A stretch of DNA of 56,886 nt, from positions 1 through 56,886 of the forward strand of contig JACQDV010000009.1 in NCBI GenBank assembly GCA_016200915.1. Direction: 5' to 3'. The translations under genes and the position numbers were made by a program. A model generated the notes under the pieces. That model was given only the letters and a program-made list of their open reading frames with translations. It made no database searches and had not been told where the DNA came from. Positions 23,374-32,541 of the stretch are shown here, in pieces (within the stretch, counting starts at the first letter, position 1; every line of letters begins with the position of its first letter). The stretch comes from Sphingobacteriales bacterium. Its GTDB lineage: Bacteria > Bacteroidota > Bacteroidia > Chitinophagales > Chitinophagaceae.

Positions 23374-23838
23374 CTATTCCCAAAACTTTACCGGAAAATT
23401 TGTACAAGATTGATGATGCAGGTGAGATAAATCTTTACTCACAGCGGTTAATTCTTCATCTGATAATGTTGTTTCAATTTCAGGGAAATATTCCCGTTCT
23501 TCAAAACGTATATGCTGTTCCAGTAATTGGTAAAATTTTTCGATAACATTATAACAAGGTTTTTCTAATTCCAGGTAACATTGCCGGATAGCAGTATGTT
23601 CAACAGTCATCTTTTTATACAGTTCACCCAGCTTCGGGTATTTATCTGAATAAGCGGACAACGATTTTTCTTCTGCTTCAAAATGTTCATCCAGTTCATC
23701 CTTTCTTATTTGCTGAATAAACTGTACCATTACTATTACATCTGCATTTTTCTGAATACCTTTTTTCAGTAATAATGCCGCCATCAAACCATTATGATGC
23801 TGCCAGCTTAAAGGATATAGTTCTTCAGACCGTTTCAT
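23374..23838 (-). CDS. hemerythrin domain-containing protein
   Basis: 154 residues, a four-helix bundle with metal-binding His/Glu spaced as in hemerythrin-like proteins: HHNGLMAALLL, HFEAEEKSL, EHTAIRQCY, HIRFEEREYFP, LSHLHHQ. Such proteins bind a di-iron site and sense or scavenge O2/NO or handle iron. The ATG overlaps the TAA of the upstream membrane-protein gene (TAATG), so the two are translationally coupled. Confidence 0.85.
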   Translation of the reverse strand: MKRSEELYPLSWQHHNGLMAALLLKKGIQKNADVIVMVQFIQQIRKDELDEHFEAEEKSLSAYSDKYPKLGELYKKMTVEHTAIRQCYLELEKPCYNVIEKFYQLLEQHIRFEEREYFPEIETTLSDEELTAVSKDLSHLHHQSCTNFPVKFWE

Positions 23839-24173
23839 TACATTGGATGCAGTTGAATAAAATCACTGCGGTTGATATAATAAATGTACAACAGGTAAGC
23901 AATGGGGGTAAAACTCATAATTTGAAAAAATAAACTACCGGTAAATAATCCTAAGCTCACGAAGATGAATAATAAAAAGCCACCATAAAACAATTGTGTG
24001 TTGCTAATAGCACAATCCACATGAAAATAATAAGTGTGAATATGATGAAACACTAATTCCAATGGTTTGGAAATATGATACCCATCAGTCACTACCAAAT
24101 GACAATTATTATTGGGAAGTTGAATTGTTACGTTTTTATTTTCTTCTACCGGGTAAATTTGCTGCCCTTCCAC
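23838..24173 (-). CDS. small membrane protein of unknown function
   Basis: 111 residues; a beta-rich soluble N-terminus (IQLPNNNCHLVVTDGYHISKPLELVFHH) then two membrane segments around residues 60-100 (GGFLLFIFVSLGLFTGSLFF and FTPIAYLLYIYYI). No family recognised. It overlaps the hemerythrin start by one base, hinting at a shared role. Confidence 0.65.
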   Translation of the reverse strand: MEGQQIYPVEENKNVTIQLPNNNCHLVVTDGYHISKPLELVFHHIHTYYFHVDCAISNTQLFYGGFLLFIFVSLGLFTGSLFFQIMSFTPIAYLLYIYYINRSDFIQLHPM

Positions 24174-24244
24174 AATAACTTTAACCTTCGCCAGGCGAAG
24201 TAAAATATGTTTGCGGCGTTTTAGAACAACTGTGTACAGAAGCT

Positions 24245-25006
24245 TTATTTTAATGAACGGATGATCTCTGCAAATTCAGCTGCAACTAATGATGCACCAC
24301 CTACTAATCCACCATCTACATCGGGCATACCAAAAATTTCTTTTGCATTTGCAGCTTTTACACTGCCACCATACAGAATAGAAATTTCATCAGCCACCTC
24401 TTTACCATATTGTGCAGCTAATACAGAACGTAAATGTGCATGCATTTCTTGTGCTTGTGCTGATGTGGCTGTTTTTCCGGTGCCGATTGCCCAGATGGGT
24501 TCGTAAGCAATAACTACTTGTTTTAGTTGACCGGCTGATAAGTGGAAAAGGCTTTCTCTCAGTTGCACTTCCACAAAACTGTTTTGAGTTTCGGCTTCAC
24601 GGATATTTAATGGTTCACCGCAGCAAAAGATTGGTGTTAATTTATATTCGAGAGCAATATTTATTTTTTCAGCCAGTAGTTGGTTGCTTTCGTTGAAATA
24701 TTCTCTTCTTTCTGAGTGTCCAAGAATTACATATTCCACCCCAATTGAAACAAGCATTTCTGCTGAGGTTTCACCGGTATAAGCACCAGACTTTTTATTA
24801 CTGCAATTTTGAGCAGCTACAAAAAACTTATTAATGTTCTTTACTTTGCCCGCTACCATAGTTAAGTATGGGAAAGGAACCCCAAACACTACTTCATGAT
24901 TGGCTTTTAATTCATATTGATTAGCTAATAAATCGTCGGCTAATTTTTCTCCCTGCTGGTAAGTTAAATTCATCTTCCAGTTGGCGGCGGCTATTTGTTT
25001 ACGCAT
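24245..25006 (-). CDS. tpiA: triosephosphate isomerase
   Basis: 253 residues, TIM barrel. Catalytic lysine is Lys11 (AANWKMN), histidine His97 in GHSERR, glutamate Glu169 in AYEPIWAIGTG, and the phosphate-binding loop YGGSVKAAN. Interconverts DHAP and glyceraldehyde-3-phosphate. Twelve bases downstream of the GlmU-like gene, so probably co-transcribed. Confidence 0.97.
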   Translation of the reverse strand: MRKQIAAANWKMNLTYQQGEKLADDLLANQYELKANHEVVFGVPFPYLTMVAGKVKNINKFFVAAQNCSNKKSGAYTGETSAEMLVSIGVEYVILGHSERREYFNESNQLLAEKINIALEYKLTPIFCCGEPLNIREAETQNSFVEVQLRESLFHLSAGQLKQVVIAYEPIWAIGTGKTATSAQAQEMHAHLRSVLAAQYGKEVADEISILYGGSVKAANAKEIFGMPDVDGGLVGGASLVAAEFAEIIRSLK

Positions 25007-25018
25007 AGTTATGTGTTA

Positions 25019-26182
25019 TTAAAGTTGCTCAAAGATATGTTTCAAAATATTTTTTTCTGCTTCTGTGAGGAATTGATTTTTTAATTTCTTCCAGTTATTA
25101 ATCGCATCGCAGGCTTTTGAAAAATCATACTTATTATCATTCGTAAATCCCCAGCTAAAATCAGGAATATATTTGGGAGAAAGTCCTGCACCAAACATAT
25201 TACAGCTAACTCCTGTAACTGTTCCGGTATTGAATGAAGTATTAATAGCACACCGGCTGTAATCGCCCATCATTAAGCCACATTTATTTCCTGCGGGAAC
25301 AAATTTTCCTTCTTCATGGCTCCATACTTTTACTGTATCAGCGGTATTCTTCAAATTTGAATTAGAAGTACCTGCTCCAATATTACACCATTCACCTATT
25401 ACAGAATCGCCGAGGTAACCATCATGAGCTTTATTGCTGTAACCAACCATTATACTGTTTTTAATTTCACCACCGGCAACACATTTAGGCCCAAGCACAG
25501 TAGCTCCATAAATCTTCGTTCCCATTTTTACCACACTTCCGTCCAGCATCGCAAATGGGCCACGGATAATGCTACCTTCCATTATTTCGCAGTTTTTCCC
25601 AATATAAATTGGTCCCTTCTCTGCATTAAGAATTGCATGTTGCAGCTTAGCTCCTTCTTCTGCAAAAATCTTATCCGGGTTAATTAGTTGATTGGTTGAT
25701 GAAACAGATGCTGATGTTCTTCCCATAGTGATGACATCATAATCATACTTTATAGCAGCATCATTTAACTGGAAAATTTGCCATGGATATAAAAGATAAT
25801 CTGCTGAACCAACTCGTTTATGGGTTGAAAACTTTTCAAGTTGTATATCATCGACCTGCCAATTATTATATGAAGAAGTTTTTGCTGCCAGGACATTTTC
25901 TCCGTCAACTATTGCCTCATCATCTTTCAATTCAATCAGCAGACTAAAAAATTCTTCATTTGGCAATAAAGATGAATTAACAAGAATAACTGTATTGGTA
26001 GTAGTATTAGGGAATTTTTCCTGTAAATATTGCTCTGTAATAGTGAAACTGGTCAATTGAAAATAACGTTCCCAAAATTCACGAATGGTAAAAATGCCAA
26101 CCCTTATATCGGCAACTGGCCGGGTTAATGTAAACGGGTAAAGCAGCTTACGTTGGCTGGTATCAAATAAAACCAGGTTCAT
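25019..26182 (-). CDS. GlmU family sugar nucleotidyl/acetyltransferase-like protein
   Basis: 387 residues. N-terminal nucleotidyltransferase-like domain begins MNLVLFDTSQRKLLYPFTLTRPVADIRVG, and a C-terminal left-handed beta-helix of hexapeptide repeats follows (GPIYIGKNCEIMEGSIIRGP; GEWCNIGAGTSNSNL). This is the Bacteroidota-specific variant annotated as putative UDP-GlcNAc diphosphorylase/acetyltransferase; the N-terminal catalytic motif LAGGxGTRM is not seen, so activity is uncertain. Confidence 0.82.
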   Translation of the reverse strand: MNLVLFDTSQRKLLYPFTLTRPVADIRVGIFTIREFWERYFQLTSFTITEQYLQEKFPNTTTNTVILVNSSLLPNEEFFSLLIELKDDEAIVDGENVLAAKTSSYNNWQVDDIQLEKFSTHKRVGSADYLLYPWQIFQLNDAAIKYDYDVITMGRTSASVSSTNQLINPDKIFAEEGAKLQHAILNAEKGPIYIGKNCEIMEGSIIRGPFAMLDGSVVKMGTKIYGATVLGPKCVAGGEIKNSIMVGYSNKAHDGYLGDSVIGEWCNIGAGTSNSNLKNTADTVKVWSHEEGKFVPAGNKCGLMMGDYSRCAINTSFNTGTVTGVSCNMFGAGLSPKYIPDFSWGFTNDNKYDFSKACDAINNWKKLKNQFLTEAEKNILKHIFEQL

Positions 26183-26222
26183 CTTGTAAATCTAAATGAA
26201 TCTGCTGTGTAAAAAAGAAAAA

Positions 26223-26244
26223 TCCCTCCGAAGATTCGGAGGGA
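26223..26244 (-). terminator. Rho-independent terminator of rpmE2
   Basis: On the minus strand TCCCTCCGAA pairs with TTCGGAGGGA around TC, followed by TTTTTC. It separates rpmE2 from the GlmU-like/tpiA operon. Confidence 0.88.
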
Positions 26245-26285
26245 CATAAAAAGTATAGCCATGAAAAACAATAACTAAATTAAAG

Positions 26286-26537
26286 TTACTTCTTCTTTTC
26301 GTATTTTCTTTTGAATTTATCAATACGGCCGGCAGTATCAACCAATACTTTCTGACCAGTAAAGAAGGGGTGAGAAGTACTTGAAATCTCCAGTTTAATT
26401 AACGGGTAATCATTACCATCTTCCCATTTGATTGTTTCTTTTGTAGGAGCAGTAGAGCGGCTTAAAAAAGTATGGCCGTTACTCATATCCTTGAACACTA
26501 CGAACCGGTAATTACCGGGGTGGATCCCTTTTTGCAT
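26286..26537 (-). CDS. rpmE2: 50S ribosomal protein L31 type B
   Basis: 83 residues from the ATG giving [19 protein letters not shown]. The type B family lacks the zinc-binding cysteines of type A L31, as here, and ends in the basic FKRKYEKKK. The longer frame upstream (32 codons more) is not ribosomal-protein-like. Monocistronic with its own terminator. Confidence 0.96.
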   Translation of the reverse strand: MQKGIHPGNYRFVVFKDMSNGHTFLSRSTAPTKETIKWEDGNDYPLIKLEISSTSHPFFTGQKVLVDTAGRIDKFKRKYEKKK

Positions 26538-26773
26538 AATTTTTTGATTTTTAAGGCGGTACGGATTTTGCCGTACACTGTTATTTTTAATGGATGGCAA
26601 AAGTAGGCCATAATTAGGGAAAGGCAAAATCAAATTTGAAATAAAAATAATTCACTTTTTTTCGGTTAAAATTAAGAACTCCGACTTTTTGGGCTAATTT
26701 TCCGGTCTGAAAGTATGTACCTGTAAATTTTGCAATACCTCTTAGACCAGACTAACCAAACTAAAGAAAACCT

Positions 26774-26914
26774 ATGTTGCAGCACATTTTAATTATGGCC
26801 CTCTTTACTCTTTTTGTTGGAGGAATTCAATTTTTGCTTAAAGCCAGGAAAAATAAACAAACAACTCAACACTCCTCTTCTCAGGACGAACAGCCAATTA
26901 AAAAGGCAGTTTAA
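26774..26914 (+). CDS. 46-residue single-pass membrane protein
   Basis: Small open frame from ATG 26774 to TAA 26912-26914: a hydrophobic segment (ILIMALFTLFVGGIQFLL) followed by a basic/polar tail (KARKNKQTTQHSSSQDEQ). The positive-inside rule suggests N-out/C-in. Its end overlaps the 3' end of the convergent yajQ gene by four bases. It could be chance, but the spacing, the membrane segment and the neat stop make a real small protein plausible. Confidence 0.5.
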   Translation: MLQHILIMALFTLFVGGIQFLLKARKNKQTTQHSSSQDEQPIKKAV

Positions 26915-27402
26915 CTTCTCATATTTTCATATTGTAAAGGAATTCCCAGGCTGGCATCCCTGCAAAGTTGAATTACCGCTTGCAGGTCATCAATTTTCTT
27001 ACCGGTTACTCTTACAATATCATCATTGATTTGTGCCTGCACTTTCATGCCGCTGTCTTTAATCAGCTTCACAATTTTTTTAGCATCTTCCTGTTTTAAT
27101 CCATTTCTTACTAATACTTCCTTCTTTAATACTTTACCGCTTTGCACTGCTTCTTTGGAATAATCAAAAGCCTCTGGTGCTATGCCCTGTTTATGTGAAC
27201 GGTTAATGAGTACATCCATCAGCTGGCGGAGCTTCATATCATCATCCACTTCTATCTTCAACTTATATTCTTTCTTATCTAAATCAATTACCACATGAGA
27301 ATCTTTAAAGTCGAATCGATTGGTGATTTCTTTACGAACCACATTAACGGCATTATCCAGGGCTTGTCCGTCAACTTTACTTACAATATCAAATGATGGC
27401 AT
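26911..27402 (-). CDS. YajQ family nucleotide-binding protein
   Basis: 163 residues: MPSFDIVSKVDGQALDNAVN, NRFDFKDSH, LDKKEYKLKIEVDDDMKLRQ and the C-terminal DDIVRVTGKKIDDLQAVI define the YajQ/DUF520 fold of two ferredoxin-like domains. Members bind nucleotides, including cyclic di-GMP in Xanthomonas; role here is inferred only. Confidence 0.95.
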   Translation of the reverse strand: MPSFDIVSKVDGQALDNAVNVVRKEITNRFDFKDSHVVIDLDKKEYKLKIEVDDDMKLRQLMDVLINRSHKQGIAPEAFDYSKEAVQSGKVLKKEVLVRNGLKQEDAKKIVKLIKDSGMKVQAQINDDIVRVTGKKIDDLQAVIQLCRDASLGIPLQYENMRS

Positions 27403-27428
27403 AGCAGTTTATTTTAAACAAAAATAAA

Positions 27429-27453
27429 AAACCTCCGCAATAGCCAGAGGTTT
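27429..27453 (-). terminator. terminator after the bacilliredoxin gene
   Basis: On the minus strand AAACCTC pairs with GAGGTTT (with an inner GC/GC pair), followed by TTTATTTTTG. It lies between the bacilliredoxin stop and yajQ start. Confidence 0.75.
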
Positions 27454-27479
27454 GAATTTAGTTTTCTCATTTAAATCGT

Positions 27480-27893
27480 TTAGCAATATTGCTCAAAAGC
27501 TGAAATAAGATTATGTGCAATCATTTGAGCAGGGCGACCTTCAATCATATGTCTTTCGATGAAATGAACCAATTGTCCATTCTTAAACAAAGCAATTGAT
27601 GGTGAAGATGGAGGGTAAGGCATTAAATGCTCCCGTAATTTTTTTATTGCATCAATATCATAACCTGCAAAACTGGTAGTCAAATAATCCGGCTTCTTTT
27701 CACTGTGGTGAACAGCCAGTAACACACCAGGGCGGGCCGTACCGGCAGAACAACCGCAAACTGAATTTATCATTACCAGTGTGGTACCTTCTTTTTCTAA
27801 TTGCGCATCTACTTCAGCAGGAGTCAGCAGTTCTTCAAAACCATTTTCCGTTAGCTCCTCTTTCATGGGCATTACTATTTCTGTGGGATACAT
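27480..27893 (-). CDS. BrxA/BrxB family bacilliredoxin
   Basis: 137 residues. The CGC active site is Cys46-Gly-Cys48 in INSVCGCSAGTARPG; other family landmarks are MYPTEIVMPMKEELT and YPPSSPSIALFKNG. In Firmicutes these proteins remove bacillithiol from proteins; here the redox thiol is unknown. Thioredoxin-like fold. Confidence 0.93.
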   Translation of the reverse strand: MYPTEIVMPMKEELTENGFEELLTPAEVDAQLEKEGTTLVMINSVCGCSAGTARPGVLLAVHHSEKKPDYLTTSFAGYDIDAIKKLREHLMPYPPSSPSIALFKNGQLVHFIERHMIEGRPAQMIAHNLISAFEQYC

Positions 27894-28106
27894 AGTTTGT
27901 TTTTTAAAATTTAAAACGCAAAATTAAGGTATAATGTTCAAATGGAGAGCAGCTTGTGAAGATATGTCAGTAAGATGTTGGCTGCAGAGACTTTTTGTCG
28001 TATAAAAATCTGCATTTCAAGACAATTCATACGCAAAAATCTGGACGGAATGCAATTTGATGAACTAAAACCGTCAACAAAAAGTAAAACATAAAAAATT
28101 ATAACT

Positions 28107-28541
28107 ATGACTTTCGTAAAAACAAACTACCCCGCAAAAAGAGGTTTTGACTCTTTATTCAATGAATTCTTCAACAATTTACCAGCAACATGGGAAACAG
28201 CTAATGAAGGTTTTGCTTCTCCTAAAGTAAACATCCACGAAACAAAGGATGCTTATCATTTAGAAGTGTTAGCAGCCGGAAGAAACAAAGAAGATTTTAA
28301 GATCAGTACTGATAATGGATTACTCACTATCAGCTACGAAAAGAAAGATGAAACAAAAAATGATGATTACAAAACTGTTCGCAGGGAGTTTACTTTCCGC
28401 AGCTTTAAAAGAAGTTTCAATTTAGATGAAACAGTTGATGCGGATAAAATTGAAGCTAAATATGAAAAGGGTGTATTGAAAGTTTTATTACCAAAAAAAG
28501 AAGTAGTAAAACCTGCGGCTAAAGAAATCAATATTCAGTAA
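28107..28541 (+). CDS. Hsp20/alpha-crystallin family small heat-shock protein
   Basis: 144 residues. ACD domain from about residue 35 (SPKVNIHETKDAYHLEVLAAGRNKEDFKI) with TISYEKKDE, FRSFKRSFNLDETVDADKI and the GVLKVLLPKK box; the IXI-type tail is NIQ. ATP-independent holdase that binds unfolding proteins. Monocistronic; followed by a palindrome and terminator. Confidence 0.95.
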   Translation: MTFVKTNYPAKRGFDSLFNEFFNNLPATWETANEGFASPKVNIHETKDAYHLEVLAAGRNKEDFKISTDNGLLTISYEKKDETKNDDYKTVRREFTFRSFKRSFNLDETVDADKIEAKYEKGVLKVLLPKKEVVKPAAKEINIQ

Positions 28542-28588
28542 TTAAAATTTCTATTATAGTCCCAATCAGGGGACGTGCAGTTGGTTTT

Positions 28589-28608
28589 CCTGCCTGACGG
28601 CAGGCAGG
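28589..28608. repeat. dispersed-type palindrome
   Basis: CCTGCCTGACGGCAGGCAGG is nearly perfectly self-complementary and GC-rich against AT-rich surroundings. It sits between the Hsp20 gene and its terminator. Confidence 0.6.
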
Positions 28609-28616
28609 GGTTTATG

Positions 28617-28644
28617 ACCTCTCCTTTTCAGGAGAGGTTTTTTA
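28617..28644 (+). terminator. Rho-independent terminator of the Hsp20 gene
   Basis: ACCTCTCC pairs with GGAGAGGT around TTTTCA, followed by TTTTTTATTG. Confidence 0.85.
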
Positions 28645-28731
28645 TTGTTAAATGCATACTAAATCAATTTTGATTAAAACGGTTTAACAGTCGGTGGCAA
28701 ATGATTTGGTTTGATTACAGAAATGCCAGCC

Positions 28732-29208
28732 ATGAAAAAAGATTCCTTTCTTCTCAACTTTATTTTAGGAGTGATACTGATGATACTCCTTGCTGTTGCT
28801 GCTAAAGCACAAAACAAACCTATTGGTAAAAACAAAAATCAAAGCCAGCAAGCCGCTAAGAAGAAAACAATCACAGCCGAAGAGGCCAAAGTTATTTACG
28901 AACAAAAGAACGGAAACACAGATGGTTATAAAAGAAAATCGTACAGCAGGAAAGATATTGAAGAGAGTATTCCGGGTGAAGCAACAGTAAACAATGAAAC
29001 TACCATTTCAGCAGATAGTTCTTCTACAGGCAGTAAAACAACTCCAGCAATCATTAATCAATCACAAAAACAACCAAAGGCAATTTATAAAGGGCCGCAG
29101 AAAAATTCTTCTGTCATTGATACAAAACCCACCAAGCCTGTTTCAAATGAACCAAAGTTTATTGAGCATATTGAAATAGAGATCGGGGCGGGCAATAATG
29201 ATAAATAA
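28732..29208 (+). CDS. secreted low-complexity protein of unknown function
   Basis: 158 residues from ATG 28732; ATG 28723 and TTG 28711 are alternatives. Signal peptide MKKDSFLLNFILGVILMILL, cleavage after AKAQ. The mature protein is rich in Lys, Gln, Ser and Thr with no clear fold (KNKNQSQQAAKKKTITAEEA). No family recognised. Convergent with the TPR gene; the stops are nearly adjacent. Confidence 0.6.
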   Translation: MKKDSFLLNFILGVILMILLAVAAKAQNKPIGKNKNQSQQAAKKKTITAEEAKVIYEQKNGNTDGYKRKSYSRKDIEESIPGEATVNNETTISADSSSTGSKTTPAIINQSQKQPKAIYKGPQKNSSVIDTKPTKPVSNEPKFIEHIEIEIGAGNNDK

Positions 29209-29211
29209 AAA

Positions 29212-29964
29212 TTACTGCAGATCAGCCAGCATTTTTTTTGCTTCAGCTTTGTAGGAAGGGTCTTCAGCTTGCCTGTTGGGGAGTTTTAATAACTTATTAA
29301 TATTTTCTATAGCCTTATCATCCTGTCCATTTCTATGATAAGTTTTTGCCAGCTCATATAAGTTTAAAATAAAAGTAGGCTCCAGTGTTTTTGATTTTTC
29401 ATAATATTTAATTGCATCGTCAATTGATGCGGCCGGCATACCGCCATATAAAAGTTTGATTGCTGCTTTTTCAAGGCCATTTAAATTACTTACTTCATAA
29501 TTCCATTTGCCTAAAATGTGCCAGGCCTTAAAACTTCCCGGATCATATTTCAATGCAATATCTGCATATCGTTTTATCTCTTTCACATTAGCTACCTTTT
29601 CTTTTCCGCTTGATACTAATGCCATTCTGCCCATTGAAATAGCCATTGCACAATTAGCTTCCGCACTGGTGCTATCCACATCTAAAGCCCGTTGAGCATA
29701 TATTTTAGCAGCAGTGTAAAAGTCCATGCTTTTATCTTTATTATCCTGGCGTTTGCCAATGCGGCTCGCCAGTTCACTACACATAGTGAGAGCTTTCAAA
29801 TTTTTTGGTTCAATTTTTATAATGTCTTTATAAGTTGCATAAGCATCTTCTTCCTTCAGTTGTTTTTCAAACTGTTCAGCTTTCTTGAGTAAATCTGAAA
29901 CTGACTGGCTGGCTACTGATGCGGAGATCAGCAGCAGTGAAAGAAATAAGGTGTATGTCTTCAT
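29212..29964 (-). CDS. secreted TPR-repeat protein
   Basis: 250 residues: signal peptide MKTYTLFLSLLLISASVASQ, then tetratricopeptide helices (AEQFEKQLKEEDAYATYKDI; AKIYAQRALDVDSTSAEANC; ALKYDPGSFKAWHILGKWNY; NLYELAKTYHRNGQDDKAIE). Likely a periplasmic scaffold. Nine bases after folB, so probably in the trxB-folB operon, with no obvious functional tie. Confidence 0.82.
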   Translation of the reverse strand: MKTYTLFLSLLLISASVASQSVSDLLKKAEQFEKQLKEEDAYATYKDIIKIEPKNLKALTMCSELASRIGKRQDNKDKSMDFYTAAKIYAQRALDVDSTSAEANCAMAISMGRMALVSSGKEKVANVKEIKRYADIALKYDPGSFKAWHILGKWNYEVSNLNGLEKAAIKLLYGGMPAASIDDAIKYYEKSKTLEPTFILNLYELAKTYHRNGQDDKAIENINKLLKLPNRQAEDPSYKAEAKKMLADLQ

Positions 29965-29973
29965 GGTATGTAG

Positions 29974-30327
29974 TTAATATTTTTTATTGAACTCCACCGC
30001 TACATTTCCCCTGAAAGAAACGATTGGCGGATTAACTTTTTTGATACGTACTGTAATTTCTTTTGTTACAGCAAAAGCTTGTTTTATTTCAGCAGCGAGT
30101 TGGGTAGCGATGGTTTCCAGCAAAGGAGTTGACTGTTTCATTCTCCGCTCAATAATTTTATAAACCGAGCTATAATCTATTGTCTGATCTAAATGTTGGA
30201 TAATTGAAACAGGTTCTTCGTAAAACAAGTCCACATTTACCTCAAACTCTCCTCCTAATAACTGCTCTTCTTCATAAATGCCGTGGTATGAAAAGAACAG
30301 GAGATTATGTAAACTAACTTTAACCAA
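29974..30327 (-). CDS. folB: dihydroneopterin aldolase
   Basis: 117 residues. Folate synthesis step from dihydroneopterin to hydroxymethyl-dihydropterin. Family signatures are LHNLLFFSYHGIYEEEQLLGGEFEVNVDL (residues 6-30 area), the substrate Glu in TPLLETIATQLA, and the C-terminal VRIKKVNPPIVSFRGNVAVE with the catalytic lysine. Between trxB and the TPR gene. Confidence 0.93.
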   Translation of the reverse strand: MVKVSLHNLLFFSYHGIYEEEQLLGGEFEVNVDLFYEEPVSIIQHLDQTIDYSSVYKIIERRMKQSTPLLETIATQLAAEIKQAFAVTKEITVRIKKVNPPIVSFRGNVAVEFNKKY

Positions 30328-30374
30328 TCTAAATTATATTGACGATAATAAAAACGTTTTCGTTGCACTGATTA

Positions 30375-31322
30375 TTATACCAAACCCCTGGCAGAAAGGT
30401 AACGTTCTGCATCTAAGGCGGCCATACAGCCGCTACCTGCTGCGGTTACTGCCTGGCGGTATATTTTATCCTGTACGTCCCCGGAGGCAAATACACCCTC
30501 AATATTCGTTTTGGAAGTACCCGGAGTTGTTTTAATATAGCCTGCCTCATCCATATCTATCCAGCCTTTAAAAATATCTGAATTGGGCTGATGACCGATT
30601 GCTACAAAGAAACCACTAATAGCAATAGTTTGCACTTCCCCTGTTTTATTATTCTTTATCCTCACAGCTTCGGTTTTATTTTCACCTAAAATTTCTTCTG
30701 TATCGGTATTCCAGTAAATTTTTATGTTAGCAGTTTTTTGCACTCTTTCCTGCATTACTTTAGAAGCTCTCATCTGATCTCGTCTGATAAACATATGCAC
30801 TGTACTACACAACTTAGATAAATACAATGCTTCTTCAGCAGCTGTATCGCCAGCTCCTACTATTGCAACTTCTTTACCACGAAAGAAAAATCCATCACAT
30901 ACTGCACAGGCACTAACACCATAACCATTTAAACGCTGTTCACTTTCCAAGCCCAACCATTTAGCTGAGGCTCCTGTTGAAATGATTACCGCATCTGCTT
31001 CAATCCATTTTTCATCATCAATCTGAACGCTGTATGGTTGTTTAGAAAAATCAACTTTTGTAGCCAGGCCAAAACGAATATCTGCACCCATACGGGCTGC
31101 TTGTTTTTCAAAATTCACCATCATATCTGGCCCCTGAACTCCATCAGGATAACCGGGATAATTTTCTACTTCTGTGGTAATGGTTAGCTGTCCGCCGGGT
31201 TGTATTCCCTGGTATAAAACGGGTTTCATGTTGGCCCTTGCTGCGTAAATAGCTGCTGTATATCCTGCCGGGCCCGAACCAATAATTAAACAATGTACTT
31301 TTTCAATGGTACTATCTGCCAT
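30375..31322 (-). CDS. trxB: thioredoxin-disulfide reductase
   Basis: 315 residues; FAD- and NADPH-dependent reduction of thioredoxin. FAD loop IIGSGPAGYTAAIYAARA (13-30), redox-active CAVC at Cys139/Cys142, NADPH loop VGAGDTAAEEALYLSKL, and late FAD motif EGVFASGDVQDKIYRQAVTA. Head of a possible trxB-folB-TPR operon. Confidence 0.96.
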   Translation of the reverse strand: MADSTIEKVHCLIIGSGPAGYTAAIYAARANMKPVLYQGIQPGGQLTITTEVENYPGYPDGVQGPDMMVNFEKQAARMGADIRFGLATKVDFSKQPYSVQIDDEKWIEADAVIISTGASAKWLGLESEQRLNGYGVSACAVCDGFFFRGKEVAIVGAGDTAAEEALYLSKLCSTVHMFIRRDQMRASKVMQERVQKTANIKIYWNTDTEEILGENKTEAVRIKNNKTGEVQTIAISGFFVAIGHQPNSDIFKGWIDMDEAGYIKTTPGTSKTNIEGVFASGDVQDKIYRQAVTAAGSGCMAALDAERYLSARGLV

Positions 31323-31410
31323 TCTTATTTCAATTTAATCCCCAAAAATAATGGATAACAGCCAATTATATTGTCGGCTGTAACGCCCTAAACAGCCATG
31401 TGGATAACTG

Positions 31411-32292
31411 TTATTTAGGTATGATGATGGATGTGAACTGTGTAGCATATCCTCCAAAATAACCTAATGCATCATTACTGATATTGCCAAGCACTTTATT
31501 GGGAGATGCAAATGGATTACCGGTACTGGAGTAGTTGAATTCCATTGTTCGCCAGAAATCGTAGGTGGCTTTATCTATATTGCAAAACTTTAAAGTAACC
31601 GTATCTCCCCTGTGAAAAAATCCTTTATCTTCTGCAGGAGTATTGGCATTTCTATCTATTCCTTTGTCCACATCAACATTGTAAGTAACGCCATTTAATA
31701 CCTGGTCGTCAAAAACAGAATTCTCTCCGGGCAAAAACCGTTCGCTGTTAACTTTGGTAAAATAGCGGATATAATTTCCATATTGCGGAGGATCAGTTAC
31801 CCTTGCTTTTAAAACTACTTTTGTAGTATCAGGATTTTGTGGTGCTTTGGCCCACCATAAGCTGTCTACTTTTTTTGAAAGAACAGGAATAGTAGTTATT
31901 GCATTATATTCCGTACCATCAACTACAATCTTTAATGAATAGGAACCGCCTTCTTCACCTGCAAAACTGGTTAATGGATCAGCAGGATTGACTGAATAAT
32001 AATATAATTGAGTGCTATCAACTTTATAAGAATATTCAATAAGCTTATGTGTTTTTACGCCATTACTAACCCATACATCAGCATTTCTTACAAACGAATT
32101 GACCAGTTGATCCCTACTGATATTTGAGAAGTAATTAAAACTTTTTGAGAGAATAACAATGGGTGGCTGATTGGTTTCAATCTGAGCTTCCACTACGAGT
32201 TTTTGATCTGCAGTAGCTAATTTAAAATTTATTCCTTTCTCACAGGAATAAAACAGTGCAGTTGTCAGAAAAAGTAAAAAGGTATTTTTCAT
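31411..32292 (-). CDS. DUF4249 lipoprotein
   Basis: 293 residues. Start at the ATG giving MKNTFLLFLTTALFYSC (Cys17 lipobox); an ATG four codons upstream is possible. The body matches DUF4249, a Bacteroidota family usually encoded beside TonB-dependent receptors (LVVEAQIETNQPPIVILSKS; GSYSLKIVVDGTEYNAITTIP). No receptor gene is adjacent here, which is less usual. Function unknown. Confidence 0.82.
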   Translation of the reverse strand: MKNTFLLFLTTALFYSCEKGINFKLATADQKLVVEAQIETNQPPIVILSKSFNYFSNISRDQLVNSFVRNADVWVSNGVKTHKLIEYSYKVDSTQLYYYSVNPADPLTSFAGEEGGSYSLKIVVDGTEYNAITTIPVLSKKVDSLWWAKAPQNPDTTKVVLKARVTDPPQYGNYIRYFTKVNSERFLPGENSVFDDQVLNGVTYNVDVDKGIDRNANTPAEDKGFFHRGDTVTLKFCNIDKATYDFWRTMEFNYSSTGNPFASPNKVLGNISNDALGYFGGYATQFTSIIIPK

Positions 32293-32357
32293 CTTCAAAT
32301 GCAAAAATACAATAACACTTCTGAAAGCATTTTGTTAAATGACCTGTTAAATAAAAA

Positions 32358-32463
<106 letters not shown>

Positions 32464-32541
32464 GGGTGCAAAATAACAGTGTGCAATTAAATAATCCAAA
32501 TAAAATATCTTTAATTACTATTTCATTTTTAAAACTGGTTT

